Origin: Phytoseiulus persimilis
Taxonomy: Eukaryota; Arthropoda; Arachnida; Mesostigmata; Phytoseiidae
Reading direction: 5' to 3'
NCBI GenBank assembly: GCA_037576195.1
Contig: CM075101.1
Coordinates: 27,900,001-27,964,000 of the forward strand
DNA: 64,000 bases
Positions 1 to 14,008 of the stretch are shown here, piece after piece. Position 1 is the stretch's first letter. Each line of letters opens with the position of its first letter. Position numbers and translations under genes: made by a program. The notes below the pieces were generated by a model. The model searched no databases and was not told where the DNA came from. It worked only from the letters and a program-made list of their open reading frames with translations.

Positions 1-907
1 AGTACCTCAACTGCGCAATTGCTCCTCGCCTTCGAGGGTCTCTGATGCAGTCTGGCAAAGAGGACCTTTTCCCCCATGTGTCTCGACAGGATCCGTATGC
101 AACGCAAGGCGTACTTGGATGTATGGGATGTCAGACCGCATCGAGCGTCTGAGAAGGAGCTAAGGCCGTTTGTTTTATGTCGATCGTGACTCCTCGAGCT
201 GATGATGTCCTCCCGCCTGTTGGCTCTGGTACGCTTCACCAAAGAGTTTATCAAATTACGCGGGCTCCTAGCGGCCACGAAAACTTCTTCAAGCCATACA
301 CAATAAATATTTTGTATACGCTTGAAGTTTGTGTTCCCCGACCGGCACACATACAGAAAGATTCCACCTGCAGAGCCGACACTAAGCAAACAGCTTCGTC
401 CCCACTGGATTCATCGAGCGCATCATGTCCAGTGGTGACGTGGCTTCCTCAATTTTGTGGACGCACACTCCATAGATTGGACGTTTTTGTTCGATCGGCA
501 CTCCCTTACGCGATCGTAAGGCCTCGAGGTACGACTCGAGGCCTCGACCAGCCAGGTATCGACCTCGAGGGACGACTAAACCGGTCCAAGTCAATTACTC
601 AGTTACAGCGTCTAGAAGTCTGGTGGATGTTTTATAGTACTCAAATCACTGGGTTCTCAACAGATTCGAGGAGCTGTTCGACGTAAATTCGATCGCTCAC
701 TGCAGCTACTTCATGATAGTTGCAGAAATCACCCCTAGAAGTTCAAATGTCAGCCAGCTCTCGGGTGCTCGGACGGCGAATCGCATCCAACCGGGGGCAC
801 GCGAAGAAATCGGATTTCTGACGCTAAGCATATCGAATAAGGACGCCGCTGGGAAGCCGTACCAGAGCGATATCATCAGCTCGCTTCGACGATTGAAATA
901 TACTCAC
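1..907. other. Presumed lipase intron; nothing else recognised
   Basis: Follows the donor of the third lipase exon, so on the minus strand it should be intron 3 continuing past the window edge. I searched it for the next conserved lipase exon (GHSQG-type nucleophile elbow) and saw none. A short inverted repeat lies near 522-545 (ggcctcgag ... ctcgaggcc). Open frames here have no recognisable domain. Confidence 0.4.
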
Positions 908-3564
908 GTATATTCATAGAAGTGCTTCTTAGTCCGCCCGCTCTCGCTACTGTATATGTTCCCCCTTGAGTTCAGCATCCAGACATCGTATCCTTCGTCA
1001 TGCAAGATGAAACCTGGAAATCGAGAGAGTGAAGGTCTCATATTCGAGAATATTCCCACGAAAACGCTCTCGGAACTGCGCCGAGAACGGCAAGATAGCA
1101 GGTCACACTGCCCATCGATATGCAGGAAGAAACGGATGCTCAGCGCACACAATCCAAGGGAGCTCGAATTCCCAATATGTGAGAGGGACCACATACTAGG
1201 TCCCAAAGGCATCCTCCTTGGATGGATGATCCGCGTAATCGACGACCGCAGGCATCCGAAATTCTGGAATTCAGCACAGGGAATGCGTTTCTCGAGCTCC
1301 GCGAAGAACAAACAGACCGAGCGGTTGGCTCGAATAGTACGCATGTGTGGAAGCGGATCTACTGAATTCAAACGTAGGACGGAGCCTAATTCGTCCAGAT
1401 GATTCGGAGCGAGAGCACAGCCTCGGGAACTCGAGATAATTGCTCCAAACTTGCCCAGTAAGAGAGCCCCCTCCTCTCATGAACGACTGTTGCGGATCAC
1501 ATTCTCATCTCCCAAGGACGGCACCCTGCTTGACCGAAAAGAACGCGAGTCGAAGGAAAGTATAGTGCAGGTGAGGCGTCAGTCCGCGCCAAATTCGGTC
1601 GAAGCGGGCTTTTCCGTCGCGGTTGTGAATATGAGGTTATCTCGTATGCTGCACGGAATCGCACGAGGAACGTTAGCCGCGCACATGTGCGGTTATCAAT
1701 GGGATAAGTATCGAGACCCTTCAAATTTGCCAGAAGGGGTAAGGAAATTCATTGACAATCATTTTTCTGCGATCAGAACTGGTCCGTCGAGCAAGGGAGG
1801 AAAACTAGAAGTTGGGAGAAATAGTGTATCTCTGAAACGAACTACATATGTGTACAGTGTTTTTCCGTCCAAGTTCTGCTGCCTTTCTTGAAAAATCAGT
1901 ACTGATCCGGAATATAATGGATGGACGAAGCTCCCAGCTCCATCCTTCTGGGAGCGAGTATTGCGTCGCCCTTGTGCCGAAATGGAACATTTTGATGGAA
2001 CGTTCGGGAGAGGCAGTAGGGAAGGGACGGAAAGCAGAGCTCGAGGAGGTAGCAGCAGCACGGATCGCTCGATAGGTCTGAGACGCAAGCCGTAGACAGG
2101 CTGCCGGGCAGCTCGCTTGCAAAGCGAGAAGCCGGGAGGGGCTGCAAGCAACTTGCTAATAACCGGAAACAGAAAGAAAGCAATGTTTCCGGCCCTGACG
2201 TTGAGTGTGCAGCTCGTCGAGTGACGTTTGTAAAGGCCTCTTGTCGCTTGGCCATTCTGCAGGCTCCTCTCAAAACAAAGTTGCCCATCCAACGATCGCG
2301 CTGCTCGCTTGCCGGCTCGCCTGCAACTGATCATATTAGCCCATCAAACGGCGACGCGGTAGTATCCCCCCGGCCGTGTCTGCCGTCGCTGCTGCGATCG
2401 TACAAAAAAATTCGTGCATCAACTTCGAGGTAGAACAAGTTGTATTGGCCGATGCGACAGGCTCCTTCCTGAATATTCAACCACTAGCAACAGACTCGGC
2501 AGGCAACATGGCTAAAAACATGTACTCATCCAATAAAAAACTCGAGAACATCGCGGCGGCTGGACCGCCACTGACACGGCCTGCTTTACTAGACGGCGAC
2601 TATCTTTCGAGTGGATTCTGAGAAACGATTTGCCTCCTCGTCCTCTGCCCCCGCAGAACGCGTAGCGGGGTATTCAGCAAGCTTTTCGAGGGAAAAACGA
2701 GTGATCCGCTCCGACATACGTTTCGAACGAGTGTCCAACTTGAAAATTCCCGCGAAATTTTCTGAACGATTCGTCGAATCTGAAGTTTCGGGCCGAGCCT
2801 AATTGACATGAAACGATGAAATGAGTCAGCAGAACCAGCGAAAAAAACAACACTCCCGATCCGGCTCGTGATCTCCTTGTCGAGCAGTCGAATCATCTAA
2901 ACGATCTGAATTCATGAGTTCGCATAGATCGTGATTGGATGTATCCACATTCTGAGCTGCAGTGGGCTGATACACTTTCGACCCTGCAGGAAAGCTCCGG
3001 AATCGAACAGGCTGAGGGGGAGATTTCCGAGGAGAGAGGCTTACCCAAGCTTTGTGACGGTAGATTGGCGACGAAGTCGAATGATGAGCACATGACCCCA
3101 TGTTGCAGTAAGACGGGTATCGAGCCAGGTCTACCGGGTATGCGATGGATGACGAGAGTAACATCATCTTTCGTGCGAATCTTGTGAACCTCCGAGGGGT
3201 AGCCTTTGTATTTGATATAAGTGTCCTGGAATGCGAGTCCTTTGTGCATCGTCGAGCTCAGTCAAAAACATTCCTCCAATCCGATTCCTCATCGGATGTA
3301 ACTCGACACTATGACGATAAAAGTTGAAACAGGACCAAGGAGAGAACTCACGATTCCTTTGTTTGCGGCAATTGCATCGGGGTCCTTGATTAGCACAGGT
3401 CCAGTTTTTTGCACAAGCCCCCTCGCCAATTCAAAGAATGGATCCGTTATAGTCTTTCCGAAGTTTGAGGCACTCCTGAAAACGAAATCGAAGACATTCT
3501 GCGATCCTCTAGTCAAAGGAACGAAGCACAGCAAAGCAATCAACGGGAGGCGCATTGCGCCCAT
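908..3564 (-). CDS. Acid-lipase-family (gastric/lysosomal-type) lipase, 5' three exons only
   Basis: Secreted or lysosomal alpha/beta-hydrolase that would cleave acyl esters such as triacylglycerols or cholesteryl esters. Coding exons read on the minus strand are 3352-3564, 3045-3225 and 908-1013; all junctions keep phase (GT..AG introns of 126 bp and about 2.0 kb). Residues 1-20 form a signal peptide (MGAMRLPLIALLCF..., alternative Met four codons in). Residues 21-71 are an N-terminal segment before the conserved start YIKYKGYPSEVH. The oxyanion-hole motif LLQHGVMCSS is at about 110-119, and GYDVWMLNSRGN at about 139-150 is a family signature. The last visible exon ends with donor gtgagt at 907. 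The GxSxG nucleophile, Asp and His belong to later exons, presumably beyond the left edge; I found none of them in bases 1-907. Start at 3564 chosen as the first Met before the hydrophobic core. Family assignment is firm; substrate is not known. Confidence 0.85.
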
Positions 3565-6500
3565 GCGGCGACCTGTGGAGGTGAATTTCGTAGGGAAATA
3601 TCTCGTTTGGAACGCATTCTCTGATTTCGAAGTTCGGGAACTCGAAGCGTATCTCGTCAAGCTCCGAAGAGGCATTTCAGGCTAGATTTAGGTGGGTCGG
3701 GAAACGCTCGAGTGAGACGATCGTTGAGTCTTGACCTCTACTCCTGAATCCGCACTTTTCAACTAGATGGAGCGGCTCCTGAGGGTCATTAGAACTCTTC
3801 TCAAGAGCGTGTCCCTCCAAGTCACTGCGTCACACTCGACGCAAGCTCAACGCTGCGCTCGTGCTCGATCAAATGAACGCCGCGTTCCGGCTCGGCGGGA
3901 AATCGAGAGATTGTAAAATCACGAGGTTCAACACCGTCAAACTCATGCAGTCCAGCATGTTTATACTTGTTGCGAGGGGACTATCGACACGACCGATTGT
4001 ACCATCGTTGCAGGCCTTGACGGCTAATTCTGATGGACAACGAGAGTTTAGAGAGTTTTTGAACTATGTTCGACCGATCCGAGCGTTTGATTGAACAATG
4101 TTCGCCTCGTGTCAATCCTGCTAATTTGTCTAACCTAATTTTCGATGAGCATTCGATCTCGACGTGTTCCCTTCCTCGCTGAAAGCTCTACTTGAGCCGG
4201 GGCGCCGCTAACGCCGCCCGGCTCCGTGTTTCCTGCCATTGAATCTGACTTCTGAAGGTCTCCGAGCTTCAAAGCTGGATTCGTAAATCTGCGAGTATAT
4301 GTGCTCAGCGGTGCTCCAAGAACTTGTTCCCGCATTTGTCGTTTTCCTCATTAGTGATGAATGCAAAGACCCACAGGCCGGGAAGGGAGCTAGGTATGCG
4401 AGAACCCAAAGCGACCATCGATATGCTGAACAGATAAGTAGCGGTGGTACGACACGGAACACATGAAAGCATCGGTACCGAGGAGCTCCTTTGCCGAGAT
4501 ACTCCGGCTTGATTCGGATATTAAAAAGCGAATGCGGAATTTATTACCATCGGATACAGCCAATCAATGCTGGAGCGTATCGATTCCGCCGGTATGTGTT
4601 TGTGCGTTTGCGACGATGAATCTCAGTCGCGGCTCATCTCCGGCTGTTGGAGACAAGTGCATAAAACCCCCAAACTTGTAAAGCTTCCTGACTGTTTTCT
4701 TCGCTCTTCGTTCACGCACTCTGGTCGGCACTTGCACGCGTATCCACTCGAAACAAGCGAGGAGACGACTATATGTTGCCTCTGAATGTGCCCATCGGCC
4801 AGCGCGCCGGCTGGATCGGTCTGTATAATTATAATTGATTTTAGTTGATGTTGCGGCCTTGACGCTGTTAGAGAGCGAATTCTACGTGATACGACTAGCG
4901 GAATAGCGAGCACAACGACGACAGCGACCGACATCACCAACAGCGGTATCACCATCATCACTTGGACCAAGGGCCACAATTATAGTGATATTGAGAAACG
5001 GTGGCAAGGTCGCCTGACCGCCCGAAGACAGACAGAAGCAAGAGAGCTGCGTGTGTCATTCATTCACTACTTTCGAGAGGGAGCCCGTTCGAACACGATT
5101 CACTCCCATCCCCGATATCACAACCGTCTCCTACTATTCCGATAACCGCCTCGGTTTCTCTCTCTCCCTCTCTTCTTGCCTCTCCACCCCTCTTTCAAGC
5201 TGAGTAGTTACTGGCGACACGGTGCAAGCGTTGCCGACTTCGGCAACGCGTTGTTCGGACTTTCGTATTCACAGGGTGACGATTCGTATTTTCTCCCTCT
5301 TCTCGTTCGTGTTCGAGCCAAATGCCGGCTCCGAGGCCTCGGGGATCCAACACGTTTTACAGTTCACGAAAGCGGCAGAAGTAGTAGCATCAGCAGCGGC
5401 GGCAACAGCAGAAACGATAGCGCAGGCAGTTGAGCCGGCCCGGGAAAAGACTTGTAAGACTTAAAAGCGTCCCAGAGGTACATCGCTGTCTCTACCTGCT
5501 GCAGGAGCAGGTGGAGACGGAGCGTCCTTTGCTTGCACTGTTCCCACCCCGGCTAGATGGCTTTCTCGCTCGCTCGGCTGAGTGGCTGGCCGAGGAGGAA
5601 GAGAACAGAAAACTGCACAGTGAGACTCGAAACACTTCGAGTGGCTGAGAACTGACAACTGGCGCAGTAGCTTACTTCTTCGGCCGCCTCCGTCGTTGCT
5701 GTCCCCCTGCTCAACACTATCGATCGATACCGACTTCAAAGAATCAGCGCGACGCGGCCAGCCTCCGAGAGTTCGCATGTCTACATGCGGAGCTGAGCGG
5801 ATGAACATGTCTAGGATCAGAGGCAGGCTCGTACAAGCTCAAGTACCCATTGTTCCAGAATCATCCAAGAGTGAAGACAGGCCGAGTATATGCAAAATCT
5901 CACAGTTATGCGCACACCAGGCATTAGATGATTCCCAACTCGGTTTCAACAAGTTCAAGGTCAGGTTGGAATCGATATCCAGCGGGCCAGCGCTCGCATA
6001 AGCTTGCAAAACGAAGCGTGTCGCTCACAGTGGTTCGACTCCGAGAAATGACTCCAATCCAGTTCCGATTGCAGATTTGCAAAGTTCAATCTGAGTAGCA
6101 CTCACCTGCCGAGCTCCACTTGAACACTTATTAGTGCGGAGTCAGAGACCCTTAGACGTTGATTCGAAGTTGTTGTTCGAACTGGCTGCTCACAAAAAGG
6201 GCGATCAGCCACGGGGCCACGCAAGTAGGCTGATGAAACAGAGTAAAAAAGAGCAAGCTTCATACAATTGGAGGGAAACAAAACAAAAAACGTGTTACGC
6301 CTCACAGGGAGAGTGAAAGTGTCAAGCCTTCAGCTGAATTAACCTTCTAAGTGGCCAGAACTCGTACTGGTCCGCCACGAGGGCTGCACCAGAAAAGTCA
6401 CGGATCTTACCACGATTTCCAGTCACCACCATGTTGAAATGCCCATTCACAAGGAAACAGTGCGAATATTGAGCACGCGGCTCCAGGATTCGAACCAAGT

Positions 6501-7392
6501 GTATTTGGCTGTGAGCTCTCCGTCTCCGAGAACTCCATTCGCATACCGCGAAGCTCGCTCTGAATCACGAGCCTGAGAGCTGCAAACTCGGAGCCCCCTC
6601 ACGAATCGAAACTCATGATTTTCGCTCGCTGAACCATTTCTGAGGCTGTTCACCAGCGATCCTCTCATGCCACCATACAGAAATTCAGTCGACATCGTTT
6701 GCCATTGCTCAATTTGAAGCAAGCATGAAAACGCACACTTCGAGCCGATACATGTAGCCGGGAAGTGACCAGAAGATCAACGAACAGCTGATCAAGCTAT
6801 CTGGCTTTCACGGCTGAGTAATTGCGGACAATGCGATCAATGACGGCGGTGGCCCTTGTCGGCCGTCCTCAGAAGCTCGTGTTCCGAACTCTTGATAATG
6901 AACCTCTCCCATTTTCTCTGTCGAGGTAACGTTGGATCCGCCCAGAACATTCTCGCAGTTCAAAGTTGTTGTTTGAAACCGGAGCATGCCTGTCGAACAA
7001 GAACGAGGCGGATGACGAGACGCAGGGGAAAAACTCTGTTTTCTCCCTCCAACGTGTACTGCGGGGAAATCGCTCCGCCGTTGAATGAGGAAATTCTCAT
7101 TGTCGAGAAGGCGCGCAATCGTCAAAATGAGCACAACCGGGAATTCCAAGACCAGGAAATGCGATACAGGAAAAGATTGCCACTTGGCAGTTTTTCTTGG
7201 AAAAACGACCGTTTCAAAAAGGAGCCATCAACAGCAAGGAAACCCCTCGAGGTCCTGATGAGGAAGATTCACAGACGAATTCTAAAAGTGAAACCTTATC
7301 CCGAACAGCGAATACGCTCGAGCGAGATCCCTGAACGAAAACTTTGAACACTCAGCCGAGTCGCTTGGGTGTTGCCAGAGGAAAGGGAAAAA

Positions 7393-7414
7393 GGGGTAAA
7401 AAGGTTTTTACCCC
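7393..7414. repeat. Perfect 10-bp inverted repeat, 2-nt loop
   Basis: The arms ggggtaaaaa and tttttacccc are exactly complementary and are separated by gg. No gene is recognised around it. It could form a small hairpin or simply be chance in a poly-A/poly-T context. Confidence 0.6.
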
Positions 7415-10400
7415 TCGATACAAGAAGTGTCTCGCGCGGACAACTTCATGGGACTCTGCTTTCGTCGCACTGACTCGCTAGTCCGCTCATCGGACAACAG
7501 ACGGTTTTGGTAACTCGTTACAAAATTTGGAAGTTCCTAAGTGAGCCACCAGAGAGCAAAGTCATCAACAGCCGAGCAGTTTAAGCTTTTAGCAAAAATG
7601 CGAATTTTCCTCTCTGCCGGCCAGGCTGCCGTTGCTGATGTTTCTGATAGTCCATGTTTGTTTTTGTGATCACGTTACCCCATCAGATTAGTATTATGGG
7701 GAGAGCTTTTTAGCGACAATCAGCCGGTCACCCAAAGTCGGCGGGCGGCGACGGAGGAAGAATTTTTCCCAGGGGCGAGCATCAAGCATCGACCTGGCTT
7801 CCCGCCTTTGTCCCGCCGCCGCCGCCAACGAGTTGCAAGCGATAATATCCCCGAACTATTTCTAGCTTAACGGACGCTAATTCGAAAGCTAACCTCACCT
7901 TTCCTCTGGAGCGGAGCGAAGAGCGGTGAAAGTTTCCGATCAAAGAGAATCGCTCGCTGAGTCCTTGTAATGTAGAACTGGATCCGCACTGGACTAACGC
8001 ATTCATACGGCTCGCGATTCACTCGACTGAACCAGACGACGCCTGTGGAGTCCCATCCCTCAGCGCTCAAGGCGACTTCAGAAAGTATTTTTTCGTCACG
8101 TTTCGCCTCGATGCTGATCAGGAGAGGTGGAATGAATGGAAGAGAGTGCTGACTGCTCGTACCCAGCGGACAACTAGCGCCGCCAGCAATATTGTCTTAC
8201 CTCAGAGATAAACGCACTCGTCGCGGCGACGTGCGAACCCGCTCCCGGTATTGAGATAACTCCCAAGAAATCTCTGCTCTCGTGATGATTTCGTCGATTC
8301 GCGAACGCGATACCACTTCCCGCCCTCGAAGGGTTTCCGTTGTTTTGCTGTCTCCGCGGAATAGAGCAGTCGCTGGATCACCGACATCCTCGGTGAGAGC
8401 TCGTTGGGCGAAAATCTGATTCAACCTCTTCAGTGGTTTCCGTTCGACTTTCAACATTCTTTGAGTTTGATGCAATCGATGCGCATTCGAGTCGATGGAA
8501 AATAACTGAACTGAAGGAGATCTACATCGCTATTGCAAGAGCGCGAACATTATCGCTGGGGGCGGTGTTTTTCCTCACAAGGAACACTGGAACACAAGCG
8601 GCTGTCTGGAACATGTTATTTCCCGTTCAGGGGGATCTTGTCGATTAGAGATTCTCACATCGAAAATCAGTTTCCCCTCGAGCCGAGCTCTGCTCCGGCC
8701 TGGGAAGGTTTCACGCTTCAAAGACACGGCATAATCAGGGTCGGAAACGCGGAGTCTCGTGCAGTTGTTGTCAAAAGTTATGCTACGATCTCATACAGGC
8801 GAGGGGAAGGGAATTCCGATCTGGAAATTCAACGAAACTCGAACCGTACGAGGCTGACGACTGAAAGCAGACGCCAAGGCCAGATCGGCAGCTGGGCGTT
8901 GTCTCAACCACACCTTCTGACTGAGACTTTCTTTTCGAGAACTGGAAAATTCCCGGAGAGGGCTCATCGTCGAGCGGGAGCGTTTCCGGGAATCGCGAGG
9001 CGGCCGAGCAGTCAGTTAGTCGCCAGCCTTTAGTCGGACAACGAAAGTGGCCGCCCATGCCAGGGACGAGTGCCGCGCATTCTTTCTCAGCCGGAGTGGA
9101 ATTCTCTCCGGTGGACGTCCCGACTCAGCGAAGCAAATTATTCTCCATAAGATGACAGAAGGGTCGCAGCTCCGTTGTTATAGCCGTCAATAGAGCGCCG
9201 ATGACGCCGGGACATTATCTTCGTTTGGTTCAGCAGTTAAAAGCCGGATGTATGTCGACTCTCTCTGGTCGAGGAGAGAGCAGCCGCGGCTCCAAGGGCG
9301 TAGAGGACAGACACTTTTCAAAGTTTTGAAAGTTGTTGATTCTTCTTTCCGCCCCAGCAGCGCTTCGCTTCGACCCCCACCCCTGCTTCCTCAGGAACCG
9401 AGAGAGAGAGAGAGAGGAGGAAAAGCAGCGGTCGAGCAACCGACCACAAGGTTACTGCCATCGGCTCCGCAGCCTCCCACAGCGAAGCCGACCACCAACG
9501 CTGCCGTCATTGTCGCTGGTACGGACAACGTTCCTAAAACTCGTCTTCCTTCTGCCTGCAGGTTCGAGATGTTCTGACATCGTTAAGCTTGGATGGATAA
9601 CTTTGAGCGTGATGGATTAGATTTTGGCAGCCCACGGCGACCTCAGCCAAGCAATTTGGCTAACATGGCGCTCCCGGTCTTGGTGCCCTCGTCAAATTCG
9701 GAGGGCTGTATCAGCCGGTGCAAAGCGGACACCGACACTTACATACATATTATACCAACTCGTTGAACTCGTTAAAATGTAACCAGCCAGCAAGCTAGTC
9801 AGCCGGCCGGGGCGGAAAACGACCACTCATGGTGAGTGATGTTGTCTGAAAGGAGGCTGCGACACCAACGACGACTCTCGGTAACTTGCTTCGGTGATAG
9901 CGTCACCGACACAGACCCTCAATCGCCGACGTTCGAGACCGGTCCGCCCGATAACAACTTTCAGCGGGAGGAAAGTTGTTTTCCCTTCACGGAAGAGGAT
10001 GGGACGAACCTCACGACTCTGCGCTTTTTGCGAGTTCATTACGAATCGTTGCTTCCGCTCCGCCACCGACGCTGACAGCGAGCCTAATGAATCCCTGAAG
10101 GGGTCAAAGTAGAGCCGGGGTTTGTCCCACCAACAGATTTGACCCTTGAACAAATTTGTCGTTGCGACCAAGCAAGCAGTCGCTCTAATGAGACACGGAC
10201 CCGAACGCTGGCTGATTCGCAACTTCCCTTCGCGATCCCACTCCCTCGCCTTTCGAAGCTCCTTTTCTCGAAACCTACCCCGTCGTCGTCGATCGCAATC
10301 GCTACCAGTCGCTGGCCGACCTCGGAAACTCTAAGGGGAGTCTCCAATTTTTCAGTTACAATAACCTCCATCGGTTCTCTGTGAAGATGAAGAAGCTTCG

Positions 10401-13400
10401 AATGTGGATCCTCGCGACGAGGCTTCGACAGCTCCTCAACATCAAACTTTCGAGGTTATCCTCCGGTTAGACCGTTCAATCACCTGCTTTCGTTGCTCGT
10501 GATGTTCCTCCCCCCGATGCGCAAGCAACAAAACGTGTGTATCATGCTAAGAACACGTGATCCATAAGGTGAGCAGACCGATGCGGAAGTCCTCTAATTG
10601 GCTTGCTAGCGCCGCGGATGGATGATTGACTATGCTTTTCTGCGATGCATTTCGCCAGAGCATGCTTCCGCAAGCAACTTGTCGTCGGTCGAGGAACTTT
10701 TGATTGAAGAGCGTGCCGCGAGGCGACTACTTGGCCGCGATGTTTTTTTTTTCTTCGCCATCGAGGGATGCGCCGATCTCCATCTAGAAGCACCATTACT
10801 AAGTGGAACGGGAGCCTATCGAGGGAAGGGGCCCGAGACAACGGAACTCGCGGCTAAGCATCGGCTTTTGGAGCAGAGCTGGCTCGAAACAGAAAAGGGA
10901 GGTCTTGCCTCTATTAGGGCGCCAACGACGACAACGACGGGGAGGATTTCGATGACGATCACCGCGGGAGGGTGGGGGATGAGCCGAGACCAGCGGGAGA
11001 AAGAGCCACGAAAACGAACAAGCAAAATGGAGAGAAGGTCGCTTGTCCGATTCATTGCTTCGTCCATCGACTGGTGCGGCCTGAGGCGACGCGACACTTC
11101 ATTTTCTTTGTTTCGCTCGCTCGAGTTGGAAAACTTCGATTTTGGCAACTTTTTTTCTCTGTCAAAACGGTGGCGTCGTCAAGACTGCTTTGCCATCCGT
11201 CGCGACCACTACCACCGCAACAGCACCAACCAATACCCTGGCTATGTTTCACTCTGTCTCGGCAGCGGCCCCCGCCCGGATGTTTCCCAGCCTCCCTCTG
11301 TCGTCGCTATTATTTCGTTTGTTCCATCCCTTATATTCTTTTCAGCTTGCCTGCAATCGCTGCTCTCCAGCGATGCTTTTACTCTACGACAACTGCGCTT
11401 CTCAAAAATCGTGCAACTCGGGGGGCTAAGCTGCTCTCTCGGAAGTTTTTTAGAAGCTGGCTCGTTTTCCTCGTCCTCTCCCCTGGCTCGTGGCCGAGGG
11501 CGGGGGGGAATTATAGCCGCTTTCTCCTCATAGTTGTCTCATATAAAAAGGATTTAGGCTTAGCGGAGACCGTCCATCCTCAAACAGCCTAACAGCGTAC
11601 TACTGCTCCTCGTCTTTTTGAGCCAACGATGATTCGACTGGCACGGCAAAAAAATAATCTCCGCTTGGAGCTCGGCAAATACCTCTTGCATGGTTTTTGG
11701 GATTTCTCAAAGATTATGATCACAGCGATCACCGCAGTGGCGCGGTACCTGCCGCCCAAACGTATGGTTAGTGCTCCGGGACGAATCCACCGGAGAAGCG
11801 TATAGGACTCTCATTCCGCTATGGCTACGGTGCGTCTGACGCAGAATCGTGCTCCCACCCTGATCCCCCGTTGGAGCGAAGTTCAAGCGGCTCAACGAAC
11901 GTCGACTCGAGGAGGAGTTTCGTTTGCTTCAACGTCTACAGGGAATCGTTGCGATCCGATCTAGAAGGTTGGAAACGCGATAAAATAACAGATGAGAGTT
12001 CCGTGAATGCTCTGAAAGTCTCAGCGAACGAACTTCCAGCGGGTCAGCATTGGGGCTGCCGGATCGCGAGGCGGGAAGCGTGGCAAGCAGCGATTTAGTA
12101 CGCATAGGGTAGTGCGGCGGCCGCATGTCCCGCAATGCAAGTGAATGAAGAAAGACGACGACGACGAATGTTAAGACATCAAGTAATTGCTTGGCACCAC
12201 TTATTCTACTTATTATTCCCCTTATTCGTCCTCTTCGACGGCGGCTGCTACTTCTGCTGATGCCGCCACCAGCGTGTCCGTCGTCGCTATCAGAGAGAAC
12301 TAAGCAGGCTGGCTGGCTGTCTGGCAGACGGGCGCTCGGTCGGTTTGTCAGTCAGCTATGCAGCGAGTGAACTCCGACCACAAATTGGTACAGAGAGGTC
12401 GTTTCGCGTACCTTATAAGAGTTCGAGTTGGGGGCGGCCACGACCACCCGCCTGACCAAACGGATGGACGAAGTGGGAGTCGCGTTCAGAAGAGGAAATT
12501 ACTATCTACCACGACCGCGGCGACAACGACTCTTAGTCCCGAATTTCTTTCGCGAGCTTCCCCCATAAAGTCGCTCCCCGGGAATCGACGTTGATTGCAT
12601 TTATTGACGTGACCTTCTGCCTGTTTCCGCCTTCCAACGTTCCGACGGGAGCACTCGGTCTTTTCGAACTCTCCCCGACACGTTCTTGCGGAAGCTCACC
12701 ATGCTCAATCGGTAGCGTCTTTGATTCCGACTCTCTATTCGATTCAATTCGGGGTGCGTGGAGCATTTCCTTACCCGTAGAGGAGTGAAGTCAACACGAA
12801 GTCCTGAGCTTGATGTCCGGAACATGTAAAGCCGCCTCTGGGCCTGCGCGACCAGTGCGATGACGAGGAGACGCGAGGAAGCGATGTGGGTCGAGCCTGA
12901 TTCCGGGCAAGGTTCCACGAAATCACGTGACGGGAGCGGTCCAGGGCAATGCCATTCGAGGACCTTGTCTCTGCAGAACAATGCTCTCCGGATCCGTCGG
13001 TACCGATTTTTTTCTGTCGGAATTCCCTTCAATCGGCCGCCAAGGCGAGTTCCTACGATGGGAACTCGTAGAGCATTAGACAACATGAGTGAATGACATG
13101 CACTAGCAGGACCAGGAAGCTCTCCCACAACGTCACTGATTTCCGCACGGGGCTGTCAGTTTGTCAGTGCGAACAACTACTCCGTTGGTCAGAGAGAGCC
13201 AGTTAGGTCCCGAACCCTTGGAGGCGCCCTCCTTGGGTCGGCAGCAGGAGCGGCTTGGTCCTTGAACACGCAGCCTCCTGTCGTCCATGCGGGAAGCGTT
13301 GCTGGGAATCGAGGGTGGTCGAAAGCGGCTTCGCGGCAGTCTTAACCGGGGAAAACAGAGAGTTCGTATGAGCTCTCTCTTTCCCCGCGTCGTTCCCCAA

Positions 13401-13994
13401 TCCCGCTCCCCTGGTCTCGAACCACTCGCAACATTGCAAGCGCATTAGTGTTGCGCCTAATTACTCGGCAACGGTGACTTGTGAAAGAAGCGCGCCCAGC
13501 TTCTCTGGTGCTGATGGCTCCCACCAGGAGCTTTTGACGGTGCGGCTCGGATCGGTCTGCGTAGAAAAAGCAGTGACACAAAATCGGCAGCGGAAAAAAT
13601 ACGGCTTGTGCGGAGATTGCTCGGGGTACAGAGCGGGACGAGCAGCAAAGGAGAGAACGCGAATATCTGCGACAAAAATAGCGAGTCAGACGCCGTGGCA
13701 CATTTGATGCAGGTGCACATTTTGGCAAATGACCTCGAAAAACGACCGGCACGCCGTGTGGACGCCTGTCGCTTCCTTCAGATCAACGACGGCGATGACG
13801 ACGACGATGGCGGGGCGATGGAGATAGCGACCGGTGACTCCTTCGGTCCCGAATCGCGAGCGCCCCCGCTTGCTGCTTGGCTCTCTGCGAGAATCTCTCC
13901 GGCCCTGTCCACCCGTCCTTCTCCTTCCCTCGCTGGCAAGCCGGAGTCCGCTACTATTGCTGATGCTGACGCTAAAAATGCTATAAATCGATCT

Positions 13995-14008
13995 CCCCCC
14001 CCCCCCCC
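13995..14008 (+). repeat. Homopolymer C(14)
   Basis: Fourteen consecutive C, read directly. One of six runs of ten or more C/G in the window. Confidence 0.9.

Noticed and set aside
10622..11533. 303-codon open frame on the plus strand, among the longest in the window
   Set aside because: No recognisable domain, low-complexity and Arg/Ser-rich segments, competing open frames on both strands, no matched splice partners. A chance frame is the simpler reading; transcript data would decide.
11542..11548. TATAAAA element
   Set aside because: No recognisable transcription unit follows; AT-rich heptamers are expected by chance in 64 kb.
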